Part shown: positions 12,927-19,788 of the stretch, in pieces | How the letters are laid out: every line of letters begins with the position of its first letter | Numbering within the stretch: position 1 is the stretch's first letter | Source of the DNA: a virus | Length of the DNA stretch: 38,291 bases | Virus record (IMG/VR): IMGVR_UViG_3300022752_000179 | Location: 1-38,291 of that record | Reading direction: 5' to 3' (one strand) | Notes under the pieces: generated by a model | What the model was told of the DNA's origin: nothing | The model's input: only the letters and a program-made list of their open reading frames with translations | Database searches by the model: none | Position numbers and translations under genes: made by a program

Positions 12927-13679
12927 ATGTCTGTTCACCAAAAACTGATGCAGGCTCGCATCAGCCTCCAGTCAAAAAAGCTTGCAAAAACCGGAAAAAA
13001 CAAGTTTGCTGGTTACAATTACTTTGAACTTGCCGACTTTCTTCCAACAGTTCAGGAAATCTTTGCCCAGGTAGGACTTTGTGGAGTTGTTTCCTATGGC
13101 AACGAGCAGGCAACCCTCACAATTTTCAATTCAGAGGATCCAGACGATTTGATTGAAGTTTGCAGCCCGATGAGCAGCGCTGCTCTAAAAGGTGCCCACG
13201 AAATACAGAACCTTGGCGCCGTACAGACATATCTTCGCCGCTATCTCTGGGTAACTGCTATGGAAATTGTTGAACACGATGCTTTGGATGCCGTGCTTGG
13301 TAGTGACGATTCACAATCCAGCAAATCCCAGCCTAGGCGAGCTACGGCGCCAGCAAGGGAGGTTTCAAAGCCAGCTCCGCAGGCAGCCCAATCACTGGCA
13401 AGTCAACTCAATCAGAAACTGCTTGAGCTTGGGATTATTCCCTACGGCATCAAGACTGTTCTTGCTATAACTGAGTCAGAAAGTATTGACTTGATTCCAG
13501 ACAATAAAGCTGCAGCACTCCTGAAAGCTGTTGGCCCTGATCACATCAAAATGTTCAACGAAGGCAAGAACAGCAAAGGAACTCAAATTATCCAGCTTCC
13601 CGTAAAGGACAAGATCAGCCAGGGCAGTTCTATTGATGAACTGGAACGAGCGGCGGAAGAAGCATTTGGCGAGGACTGA
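12927..13679 (+). CDS. erf: ERF-family single-strand annealing protein
   Basis: 250 residues from ATG 12927 (MSVHQKLMQARISLQSKKL); an upstream in-frame ATG at 12882 lies within the promoter. Residues about 20-130 (KNKFAGYNYFELADFLPTVQ, VSYGNEQATLTIFNSEDPDD, SAALKGAHEIQNLGAVQTYL) match the ERF superfamily, which anneals complementary single strands in phage recombination. A Ser/Ala/Pro linker and a helical C-terminal domain follow. It works with the exonuclease and SSB encoded next. It has its own promoter and is followed by a terminator (13695-13724), so it may be expressed separately. Confidence 0.85.
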   Translation: MSVHQKLMQARISLQSKKLAKTGKNKFAGYNYFELADFLPTVQEIFAQVGLCGVVSYGNEQATLTIFNSEDPDDLIEVCSPMSSAALKGAHEIQNLGAVQTYLRRYLWVTAMEIVEHDALDAVLGSDDSQSSKSQPRRATAPAREVSKPAPQAAQSLASQLNQKLLELGIIPYGIKTVLAITESESIDLIPDNKAAALLKAVGPDHIKMFNEGKNSKGTQIIQLPVKDKISQGSSIDELERAAEEAFGED

Positions 13680-13694
13680 GTTTTGATGTGGCCC

Positions 13695-13724
13695 GCCGAG
13701 GGCTTATCTCGGCATTCTTTTTTT
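13695..13724 (+). terminator. intrinsic terminator after the ERF gene
   Basis: GCCGAG (13695-13700) pairs with CTCGGC (13708-13713) over a 7-base loop, followed by ATTCTTTTTTT. It ends the ERF transcript 16 bases after the stop codon. Confidence 0.75.
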
Positions 13725-13755
13725 CACATAAATTAACAAAATTACCACAAAACCG

Positions 13756-13968
13756 ATGGATCCAACAGTAGCACTTGCTTATCTTAATTCTTCACTTCCA
13801 ATTTGCTATCGGCTAATTCGTCGCGGTGATGGCAATGGAAATATGGAACCAGTGCTTCAAGGAGCTTTTTTGGTAGAAGTTAACGGCAAGTTTACTCATA
13901 AATGGCGCGATCTGGAAACGCAAGACGAGCCATACACTGAGGATCATATTCCCTTTTTTAACAAATAA
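13756..13968 (+). CDS. small hypothetical protein (70 aa)
   Basis: Starts MDPTVALAYLNSSLPICYRL after an A-rich leader without Shine-Dalgarno. Beta-rich middle (GAFLVEVNGKFTHKWRDLET), acidic end. It lies 12 bases before the exonuclease gene, suggesting co-transcription with the recombination genes. No known family. Confidence 0.6.
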   Translation: MDPTVALAYLNSSLPICYRLIRRGDGNGNMEPVLQGAFLVEVNGKFTHKWRDLETQDEPYTEDHIPFFNK

Positions 13969-13980
13969 TGATACTGTAAA

Positions 13981-14796
13981 ATGGCACACCCAAAATCAGG
14001 TTTCTACAAAAAGGATGACCTTGAGTATGTATCGGTCAGCAGCGTTCTGGGAAGAACCATAGAGTTGTTTCATCCAGACAAACTAAAGGGCCTGCAAATT
14101 TGGCGCAATATTGAGCCGGATTGGCAAGAAATTATGGAAAGCTCTCAAAGAAGGGGAACGGTAATTCATGGTGAGATTGAAGCCTATTTTGGGGTAGACA
14201 CTTTCTCGGAGGATCGCAGGCTTGAAATACCAACAATGGATGAAATTATTACGTTGAATATTCACGAATATATTTCATATTTGCTTCCAACGCTTGAAAG
14301 TATTAAAGAACAGAACTTTGCAAACGAATTAAGCCATCCATCATTTTTAATGGAGCAAGAGCTTTTTTGCCATCTTGGTTGTGCTGGAACGCCAGACCTT
14401 AGATTAACCTTTGCTGCTATCGACAAGAAGACCAAAAAACTTCTTAAACCTCAATATACGATATGGGATTGGAAAAGTGCAAGGTCATACAAAGAGCTTG
14501 ATGCACATGGAAATGAAAGAAGAAAGGCCAAGGCAAAGTCACATTACAGTGAAGCATTCATCCAGCTTGGCGCTTATGCTCTTTTTCATAATCTTGCGGT
14601 AAAACGTGGAGAGCTTGACAAGGAGATCACACAGGGAGTAATCTGTGTTTGCTACGACTGGCGTGAACCACAATTTCATGTCCTTTCAAAGCCTGAGCTG
14701 AAAGCAGCAGCGCAAGAGTTCATCGAGCGCTTCAAGGCTTACTGCTCACTTGAAAAAACCCAATTCCCAAGACCGATTCAGCCATGTTCTCTGTAG
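13981..14796 (+). CDS. PD-(D/E)XK exonuclease (RecB/lambda-Exo-like)
   Basis: 271 residues with the motifs of the PD-(D/E)XK fold in order: RRGTVIHGEIEAY (about 57-69) with the motif-I Glu/His helix, MEQELFC (about 120), GTPDLR (about 137-142) with the metal-binding Asp, IWDWKSAR with D163 and K165, and QLGAYA (about 193-198). Such nucleases in phages resect double-strand ends for annealing proteins; the ERF and SSB neighbours fit. It overlaps the ssb gene by 13 bases. It could also be called Cas4/RecB-like, but no cysteine cluster is present, which argues against a Cas4-type iron-sulphur enzyme. Confidence 0.82.
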   Translation: MAHPKSGFYKKDDLEYVSVSSVLGRTIELFHPDKLKGLQIWRNIEPDWQEIMESSQRRGTVIHGEIEAYFGVDTFSEDRRLEIPTMDEIITLNIHEYISYLLPTLESIKEQNFANELSHPSFLMEQELFCHLGCAGTPDLRLTFAAIDKKTKKLLKPQYTIWDWKSARSYKELDAHGNERRKAKAKSHYSEAFIQLGAYALFHNLAVKRGELDKEITQGVICVCYDWREPQFHVLSKPELKAAAQEFIERFKAYCSLEKTQFPRPIQPCSL

Positions 14797-15158
14797 CAAT
14801 CACTGGTTACATCACAGGAGACGTAAAAGTTGAAGATACTGAATACGGTAAGCGTGGAATCGTGAGCCTTCGCGTCAAAAGCGGAAAGCAAGCTCACTAC
14901 TTCAACTGCACTTTCTTTGGCAAGAAAATTGATCTTGCTGAAAAATACATGCACGATGGACGGCAAGTTTCATTTGTTGGAACAGTGAGAAACGCAACCG
15001 GCAAAAAGAAAAAAGATGGAACCGAATATTGTGCATTTTACATGGATGTATCAGATTTCTCGTTTCCAGAAAAGCTTGATGGCGAGGAAAGCTATTCCAG
15101 GCAAAAGCCAGCGACAGCGCCAGAATCTGATCCGACTGACGACGAAATTCCATTCTAA
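14784..15158 (+). CDS. ssb: single-stranded DNA-binding protein
   Basis: 124 residues: an OB-fold pattern (MFSVAITGYITGDVKVEDTE, GIVSLRVKSGKQAHYFNCTF, GRQVSFVGTVRNATG, FYMDVSDFSF) and a disordered tail ending in the acidic tip DDEIPF that recruits SSB partners. Somewhat shorter than cellular SSB. It overlaps the exonuclease gene. It coats single-stranded DNA during replication and recombination. The candidate RNA and terminator lie immediately downstream. Confidence 0.9.
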   Translation: MFSVAITGYITGDVKVEDTEYGKRGIVSLRVKSGKQAHYFNCTFFGKKIDLAEKYMHDGRQVSFVGTVRNATGKKKKDGTEYCAFYMDVSDFSFPEKLDGEESYSRQKPATAPESDPTDDEIPF

Positions 15159-15378
15159 ATAGCTTTCCTGGCATGGTGCTTTCATAGGGAGCAATCTCAC
15201 ACCTCCCCAGCGCTTGATACTTTACTGCTCGGGCCATGCGGTAAGTGATGAAGTTAAAGCGCAAGAGTGGGGTCTTTTCAGGGAGCGAAGTGGTTCCATC
15301 TACTCCGAGTGGACTGTGGGCTTCGTCAAGGTGTGTCCTATAAGCCCAGGACAAGAGCTGCCTCACGGCAGCTTTTTT
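15159..15378 (+). ncRNA. candidate structured RNA between ssb and the MazZ-like gene
   Basis: A 220-base GC-richer, gene-free stretch ending in an intrinsic terminator. Several nested complementary segments are visible: CCCC near 15203 with GGGG near 15269, GCGCTT (about 15210) with AAGCGC (about 15258), and inside these TTACTGC (about 15223) with GCGGTAA (about 15239). Further 3' are GGAG/CTCC, GGGCTT/AAGCCC and TGTCC/GGACA, some mutually exclusive. It could be a small RNA released from the ssb transcript, or a leader/attenuator for the gene at 15410. No tRNA, tmRNA or known riboswitch signature was recognised. Confidence 0.45.
15356..15378 (+). terminator. intrinsic terminator
   Basis: AGCTGCC (15356-15362), TCAC loop, GGCAGC (15367-15372), then six T (15373-15378). 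It ends transcription from the ssb side 31 bases before the MazZ-like gene, so that gene needs read-through, antitermination or its own promoter; none was clearly seen. Confidence 0.8.
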
Positions 15379-15409
15379 GTGCTATGTTTTTTGTGCTTTA
15401 ACTTGTGTA

Positions 15410-15748
15410 ATGATCGAATTTTATCCAACTGGCATTGGTCAGCATCAGCCAGGAGCGAAGCTTGATGGCGGAAAACCAAGACCACATCTTGTTTTGGGCG
15501 GATTTAGTAACGCACTTGAGGCTGTTACTGTTGTCGGAACATACGGCGCAGTAAAATACACTGACAATGGATGGCGAGAAGTTCCCGGTGGAATTGAGCG
15601 ATATTCAGAGGCAATGATGCGTCACTGGCTGCAAGAATCTCAGGGAATTGATTTTGATGATCAAACTGGCTTTCTTCATGCTGCTCACATTGCTTGGAAT
15701 GCCTTGGCAAGACTTGAACTGATGCTTGGCGAACGTGCTAAAGGATAG
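15410..15748 (+). CDS. dATP/dGTP diphosphohydrolase-like protein (MazZ family)
   Basis: 112 residues from ATG 15410. It matches the family of phage dATP/dGTP diphosphohydrolases (MazZ-like, an all-helical MazG relative): KLDGGKPRPHLV near the N-terminus, VVGTYGAVKYTDNGWREV, RYSEAMMRHWL, and QTGFLHAAHIAWNALARLEL. MazZ turns dGTP into dGMP, which supplies PurZ for 2-aminoadenine (Z) DNA in some cyanophages, but relatives occur widely without PurZ, and no PurZ or DatZ gene is in this window. It more likely adjusts dNTP pools here. No Shine-Dalgarno. It overlaps the next gene. Confidence 0.75.
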   Translation: MIEFYPTGIGQHQPGAKLDGGKPRPHLVLGGFSNALEAVTVVGTYGAVKYTDNGWREVPGGIERYSEAMMRHWLQESQGIDFDDQTGFLHAAHIAWNALARLELMLGERAKG

Positions 15749-16463
15749 AGCTGACGAATTTTATGGTGCAAGACTTGTGGCCGATGCAAGGCTGCATCTT
15801 GGCGCAATCATTAACGGTCAATATTCGGAGCCATTCTTTGTGGCAATGTGCAAGATAATGAGCAATGAGACTTATCTTGGCTATAGAACATTCGCAAATA
15901 GAGAAGTAAAGCTTTCTGGAATAAAAGACTTCTTCTTTAATTCAAGTTATGGCCTTGGCCTGAAAAGGCAAGATATTAGCCTGTTTCTCGCTAATTGCAC
16001 AAAAGCTGCTGTAAAAGATAAATCGCAAAGTCAATACGCATTCAGATTTATTAAGTGGCTAAAAGAGCAAGATCCTGTATTTGATTTCCCCCAGGAGTAT
16101 TTTGAGTACAAGCGAATTAGGTTGTTTATAGCGACTAGATACAAAAAAGATAAACATGAGATGTGGAGGCAATTTCATATGGCAGAAAAGCTTTACACGC
16201 AATATCCACAGCTTCTTTGCGAGATTGGTGGTGGGCGCAAATATAAAAACGTAGAAGAGTGCTGCGATAAGGAAGGAATCAAGGAATCATCAAAAACGAT
16301 GAGACTTGATCTTTATTCAAGTCCTACAATATTTCAAGTACATAAAGTTGCTGAAAGACTTCACAGCAGGCTTGACTCACTGCATAGAAAAGCATTGATC
16401 GCTAAACTCATCGAGTTATACAGGCAATCACAGGCAGCAGAGAATGCGACTACTGGCAATTGA
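15735..16463 (+). CDS. hypothetical protein (about 242 aa)
   Basis: No ATG near the 5' end. GTG 15735 is taken as start; TTG 15726 is possible, and both overlap the MazZ-like gene. The protein is rich in R, K and aromatic residues (FFFNSSYGLGLKRQDISLFL, FRFIKWLKEQDPVFDFPQEY, RLFIATRYKKDKHEMWRQF) with a helical C-terminus (RLHSRLDSLHRKALIAKLIE). The basic character and neighbours (dNTP enzyme, resolvase) suggest DNA metabolism, but no known motif is present. Its 3' end overlaps the resolvase gene by 20 bases. Confidence 0.6.
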   Translation: MLKDRADEFYGARLVADARLHLGAIINGQYSEPFFVAMCKIMSNETYLGYRTFANREVKLSGIKDFFFNSSYGLGLKRQDISLFLANCTKAAVKDKSQSQYAFRFIKWLKEQDPVFDFPQEYFEYKRIRLFIATRYKKDKHEMWRQFHMAEKLYTQYPQLLCEIGGGRKYKNVEECCDKEGIKESSKTMRLDLYSSPTIFQVHKVAERLHSRLDSLHRKALIAKLIELYRQSQAAENATTGN

Positions 16464-16926
16464 TCCCGGTCCCGAAAAATCTGGTTATGTCATCTGGGAT
16501 GGCAAGCGAGTAATAGATTCTGGTCACGAAGAAAACAAAAAAATCAAAGAATACTTGATGGATGGATCCACGCATATAGCGATAGAGATGATTGCTTCAT
16601 ATGGTATGGCCGTTGGTGCATCAGTATTCAATACATGCGTAGAAATTGGAAAGTTTATAGAACATGCTAATATTTATGTGCCAAATGCTCCGGTTGAGTT
16701 AGTTTATAGGAACAATATTAAGGTATTTGTTTGCGGAACTTCAAAAGCAAAAGATACAAATATTCGTCAATCGCTGATTGATTCAATAGGAGTGGTTGGG
16801 ACAAAAGCCAATCCAGGACCGCTTTACGGCGTCAAAAGCCATGCTTGGGCGGCTCTTGCAGTTGCCGTAACGGCGACCAACGATGAACGGCTTCCAGGGC
16901 ACAGACCATTGCAGTCCGCCGCATAG
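16444..16926 (+). CDS. RuvC-like Holliday junction resolvase
   Basis: 160 residues with an RNase-H/RuvC fold: LLAIDPGPEKSGYVIWDG with the first catalytic Asp7, AIEMIASYG with Glu48, and YGVKSHAWAALAVAV near the C-terminus. RuvC enzymes usually have two more acidic residues around the last motif (HxxDA); here the segment is SHAWAA with His133 and no Asp, a variant seen in phage RuvC-like proteins to my recollection. Probable role: resolving branched replication and recombination intermediates before packaging. Its last codons overlap the promoter of the AbrB cassette. Confidence 0.78.
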   Translation: MRLLAIDPGPEKSGYVIWDGKRVIDSGHEENKKIKEYLMDGSTHIAIEMIASYGMAVGASVFNTCVEIGKFIEHANIYVPNAPVELVYRNNIKVFVCGTSKAKDTNIRQSLIDSIGVVGTKANPGPLYGVKSHAWAALAVAVTATNDERLPGHRPLQSAA

Positions 16927-16937
16927 TGTGCTATCTT
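16909..16937 (+). promoter_or_regulatory. promoter candidate of the AbrB cassette
   Basis: TTGCAG (16909-16914), 17 bases, TATCTT (16932-16937), 25 bases before the AbrB-like ATG at 16962 and overlapping the end of the resolvase gene. With the terminator at 17557-17583 it frames a one-gene unit. Confidence 0.55.
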
Positions 16938-16961
16938 TCAGAAGTCGATCACGAAACACAG

Positions 16962-17531
16962 ATGGCATCCAAACGCCGCACCGCTGACACTGCCAGCGAA
17001 TCCACCGTTGAAACCAACTCCCCCGAGGACATGACCGAAGCCACCATCGAAACCACTGAAGCCAAGAAGAAAGCCAAAACCCGCGAGGTTGGTACTCGCC
17101 TGACCGGCGAAGAGCTTCTTGCCTATACCGACACCAACGCTCCTGCTGGTAAAACTGCCGAAGAGCTTGCCCTTGGTGCTGGTTACTTCACCAAGCTGAC
17201 CGATACCGAAACTGGTGCCACAAACACCAAGATTCACGCAGCCGAATACTACAAGGCTGTTGCCGAAGCATCTCGCGGCATCACCATTGCCCCGAGCAAG
17301 CGCACCTATTCACCCCGTCGCAACCGCGCCCAGGTGATCACCGTTGGCGGCACGGGCAATTGTGTGGTCGGTGCCCGCTACACCGCTGTCGCTGGCTTTG
17401 GGCCTGGCTCCAAGGTGTCTGTGGTCGTAGAGGATGGTCGAGTGATCCTCTCGGCCTCCACGGAGGCTGCGGAGGCCCCTGCGGACGCCACAGAGGCCGC
17501 TGAGGGTGATTCGGACGACATGGACCTCTGA
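16962..17531 (+). CDS. AbrB-like transcriptional regulator of the cyanobacterial type
   Basis: 189 residues from ATG 16962. A Thr/Glu/Ala-rich N-terminus (1-40) precedes TRLTGEELLAYTDTNAP (about 45), LALGAGYFTKL and AAEYYKAVAEASRGI, the pattern of the AbrB-like domain found in cyanobacterial AbrB regulators (LTGxxLL, then GY, then F/YYxAxxEA). The C-terminal half (RNRAQVITVGGTGNCVVGAR, GSKVSVVVEDGRVIL) resembles a beta-stranded DNA-binding swap domain. Host AbrB proteins control carbon/nitrogen and other genes, so the phage copy may redirect host metabolism. Codons are clearly GC-richer than neighbours, and its own promoter and terminator suggest a recently acquired 'moron'. Confidence 0.8.
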   Translation: MASKRRTADTASESTVETNSPEDMTEATIETTEAKKKAKTREVGTRLTGEELLAYTDTNAPAGKTAEELALGAGYFTKLTDTETGATNTKIHAAEYYKAVAEASRGITIAPSKRTYSPRRNRAQVITVGGTGNCVVGARYTAVAGFGPGSKVSVVVEDGRVILSASTEAAEAPADATEAAEGDSDDMDL

Positions 17532-17556
17532 TCCATTCAGCACTATGCTGCACACG

Positions 17557-17583
17557 CCCCATCGAAAGATGGGGTTTCTTTTT
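17557..17583 (+). terminator. intrinsic terminator after the AbrB-like gene
   Basis: CCCCATC (17557-17563), GAAA tetraloop, GATGGGG (17568-17574), then TTTCTTTTT. A stable GNRA-loop hairpin closing the AbrB unit 26 bases after its stop. Confidence 0.85.
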
Positions 17584-17597
17584 GCGGATTCGACGGC

Positions 17598-17993
17598 ATG
17601 GCACTTCTTCAATCACAGGCAGCGGCCTGGCGTCAAGCCTTTGATGTTGAAAGTAATTCAAAAAAAGGATCGAATCAGTTCAATCTTCAAATTCACTTAA
17701 TTCAAGAGGAGTACGGGGAGGCGCTTGAGTCGCTCTTTCGACTTGATACAAGCAACGATGACAGCAAGGTTGCCGCACTGAAAGAGCTTGCTGATTTGGT
17801 TTTTGTTTGCTTCCAGGCAGCAGAAAATATGGGCTGGGATCTTGACGAGGCACTGCAAAGAGTATTTGTTAGCAATATGTCAAAACTTGATGACAATGGA
17901 ATGGCAGTTAGGGATAGCAAGGGAAAAGTTCTCAAGGGACCAAAGTATCAGCCTCCATATCTCCTCGACCTTGTTTGTAATGAAAAAAATTGA
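17598..17993 (+). CDS. MazG-like nucleotide pyrophosphohydrolase
   Basis: 131 residues, all-alpha. QEEYGEALE (E37, E38, E41) is the metal-binding EExxE motif, and ELADLVFV (E63, D66) is the ExxD partner, followed by MGWDLDEALQRVFVSNMSKL, and VLKGPKYQPP near the end, as in phage MazG-like proteins. The family hydrolyses dNTPs (or ppGpp, by proposal for cyanophage MazG) to monophosphate and pyrophosphate. With the MazZ-like and Dcd enzymes it probably adjusts the dNTP supply. It starts 15 bases after the AbrB terminator and overlaps the next gene by 14 bases. Confidence 0.82.
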   Translation: MALLQSQAAAWRQAFDVESNSKKGSNQFNLQIHLIQEEYGEALESLFRLDTSNDDSKVAALKELADLVFVCFQAAENMGWDLDEALQRVFVSNMSKLDDNGMAVRDSKGKVLKGPKYQPPYLLDLVCNEKN

Positions 17994-18150
17994 TCCCATT
18001 GATGAAAAAGAGATTGATTCAATCATCAGGCGCTACTGGCGTGATGATGCTTCTCTATCTAATAATCTCAGATTGATTGCAAGTGCCTCTATTCAGTATG
18101 GCCAGCGTCTTCTTATTTCAGAAACATGGAATCGCTTTCATAGATCATGA
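17980..18150 (+). CDS. small hypothetical protein between MazG-like and sigma genes (56 aa)
   Basis: Starts MKKIDPIDEKEIDSIIRRYW. It overlaps the MazG-like gene at its start and the sigma gene at its stop (ATGA), so all three are co-translated. Helical, with Arg/Trp-rich segments (RYWRDDASLSNNLRLIA). It could be a partner of the sigma factor (an adjacent small protein of an anti-sigma kind), but no evidence beyond position. Confidence 0.6.
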   Translation: MKKIDPIDEKEIDSIIRRYWRDDASLSNNLRLIASASIQYGQRLLISETWNRFHRS

Positions 18151-19016
18151 ACGAACAGGCATACCTAAACGAAATTGGGAGATACCCACTCCTCACAAAG
18201 AGCCAGGAAATTGTGCTTGGCACGCAAATTCAGGCATGGATGAAAATTGCAGATAAAGATGAGATGGATTACACGGATGACGAAAAAAGAATTGCAAAGG
18301 CTGGCAGGCGAGCAAGAAAAAAGTTTATTAACTGTAATTTAAGACTTGTTGTTGGAATCGCAAGAAAATACGCCCCATCATGCAATAATCTTGACTTGAT
18401 GGATTTAATTCAAGAGGGAAATATAGGCTTGGTTAGAGCAGTGGAAAAATTTGACCCAAAACTTGGTTATGCAATGAGCACGTATGCTTACTGGTGGATT
18501 AGACAGGCAATACAGAGAGGCATTCATTCAAACGAACATGCGATTAAAATTCCATCAAATATCCAAGAGTCTCTTAGTAAAATACGAAAAAGCATTGAAG
18601 TTCTTGAAAAGAAACTTTTGCGTGTTCCAAGTGCAGAAGAAATTGCAGAAAATTGCAATCTTGCCGTTGGTGAAATCCTGGCTGCCACAAATCTCCCAAG
18701 AGCGTGCGTAAGTCTTGATAGCTCAGCCATAGAAAGTCCAAACTCTACGGCTCTTGTGAATTTTATCTGCGATAAGTCTACAAGCAATTCTATTGAAGAT
18801 GCGGAAGAAAGAATTCAGCTTGAGTCACTGATGACAGCAATTGGAAATCTTGATGAAATTAGTAAGTTTATTCTTATAGAAAGAATGAAGACTCCACCAA
18901 CTTCGTGGAAAAAACTTGCAGCCTTGACTGGCATTGGATTGACCAAGTTGCAGCAAATTGAAATAACCGCAATCAATCGTTGCACTATGTTTATCAGCCT
19001 TGAGCGCCAGCTATAA
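18147..19016 (+). CDS. sigma-70 family RNA polymerase sigma factor
   Basis: 289 residues, like cyanobacterial group 2/3 sigma factors. Region 1.2 (AYLNEIGRYPLLTKSQEIVL), region 2 (NLRLVVGIARKYAPSCNNLD, DLIQEGNIGLVRAVEKFDP, MSTYAYWWIRQAIQRGI) with the core-binding and -10-recognition/melting elements intact, and region 3 (IKIPSNIQESLSKIRK, VPSAEEIAENCNL). Region 4 (LTGIGLTKLQQIEITAINRC, about 255-280) is shorter and diverged, lacking the usual YG...TLEEIG pattern, so -35 recognition may be altered or depend on a partner. It likely directs host RNA polymerase to a subset of phage promoters, perhaps the late tail and lysis genes. Confidence 0.9.
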   Translation: MNEQAYLNEIGRYPLLTKSQEIVLGTQIQAWMKIADKDEMDYTDDEKRIAKAGRRARKKFINCNLRLVVGIARKYAPSCNNLDLMDLIQEGNIGLVRAVEKFDPKLGYAMSTYAYWWIRQAIQRGIHSNEHAIKIPSNIQESLSKIRKSIEVLEKKLLRVPSAEEIAENCNLAVGEILAATNLPRACVSLDSSAIESPNSTALVNFICDKSTSNSIEDAEERIQLESLMTAIGNLDEISKFILIERMKTPPTSWKKLAALTGIGLTKLQQIEITAINRCTMFISLERQL

Positions 19017-19038
19017 AAAAACCTTATATCAGAAATGG

Positions 19039-19067
19039 TTGACAGTTCGCCAGGTTGTGTTTATTGT
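19039..19067 (+). promoter_or_regulatory. candidate promoter after the sigma gene
   Basis: TTGACA (19039-19044), 17 bases, TATTGT (19062-19067), just downstream of the sigma gene and upstream of a 26-codon ORF and dcd. Confidence 0.6.
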
Positions 19068-19095
19068 TAGTTGCCACCATCAATTTCAATCACAG

Positions 19096-19176
19096 ATGAC
19101 CGCACTACCCCCCGAAACCCTGGCCTGGTTGCGCCAGGGCGGCATAGACAACGACTCAACGCATTCAATTATCTAA
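19096..19176 (+). CDS. 26-aa small ORF before dcd
   Basis: ATG 19096 encodes MTALPPETLAWLRQGG and ends in HSII. The leader (AATCACAGATG) resembles those of the AbrB-like and ERF genes, and a promoter lies 29 bases upstream. Codons are GC-rich against AT-rich surroundings. It stops seven bases before the dcd start. It could be a leader peptide regulating dcd or a genuine microprotein; chance occurrence is possible. Confidence 0.45.
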   Translation: MTALPPETLAWLRQGGIDNDSTHSII

Positions 19177-19183
19177 AATAAAG

Positions 19184-19783
19184 GTGACTTTTCTTTCTGA
19201 TCGCTACATCTGCTCCCTTGCTAACGAGGGAATGATCACACCATTTGAATACAACAAAATTCGACAGATTGAGCGTAGTTCAATTCCAGATCAATACAGA
19301 AACTTGGTTAGCTATGGGATGAGTAGCTATGGCTATGATTTAAGACTTGCCGCGCATGACTTTCGGATTTTTCGTCATGTTCCTGGATTGATCGTTGATC
19401 CAAAGGCATTTGATGATCGCTGTCTCGTCAAGGCCAACCTTAATTGCGACGAAAGGGGCGATTACTTCATTCTTCCCGCTCATACCTATGCTCTTGGTGT
19501 GACTTTTGAGAGGCTTAAGCTTCCAAGAAATATAACAGCTTTATTTATTGGCAAAAGTACATACGCCCGCTGTGGAATCATTGTTAATACAACTCCAGGT
19601 GAAGCTGGGTGGGAGGGTTTTCTCACGCTTGAAATTAGTAATAGCAGTGGCGCAGATTGCATGATTTACGCAAATGAAGGAATTTGCCAAGCTCTTTTTA
19701 GCGAAGGAGCACCATGCAATTCTCCGTATGGAAATGGCAAATATCAAAATCAAGAACACGCAGTCACCCTTGCAAGGATTTAG
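19184..19783 (+). CDS. dcd: dCTP deaminase
   Basis: 199 residues, GTG start at 19184 (FLSDRYICSLANEGMITPF matches the LSDxDI start of Dcd). Signatures: SYGYDLRLA near residue 50, GKSTYARCGI from G123, TTPGEAGWEGFLTLEISN with the catalytic Glu140, and ICQALFSEG then YQNQ at the end. The enzyme converts dCTP to dUTP (the bifunctional form gives dUMP), feeding thymidylate synthesis. It is a common phage gene for dNTP balance. The trimeric fold is shared with dUTPase, but the TPGEAGWEG motif favours deaminase. It is followed by zinc-ribbon and DNA-binding genes. Confidence 0.88.
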   Translation: MTFLSDRYICSLANEGMITPFEYNKIRQIERSSIPDQYRNLVSYGMSSYGYDLRLAAHDFRIFRHVPGLIVDPKAFDDRCLVKANLNCDERGDYFILPAHTYALGVTFERLKLPRNITALFIGKSTYARCGIIVNTTPGEAGWEGFLTLEISNSSGADCMIYANEGICQALFSEGAPCNSPYGNGKYQNQEHAVTLARI

Positions 19784-19788
19784 TTTTT

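Noticed and set aside
14902-15366. Minus-strand frame overlapping ssb and the candidate RNA
   Set aside because: It is antisense to ssb, has no ribosome site and an unnatural composition.
15159-15378. tRNA gene in the gene-free gap
   Set aside because: No T-loop consensus (GTTCRA) and no cloverleaf with a 7-bp acceptor stem could be built from the visible pairings.
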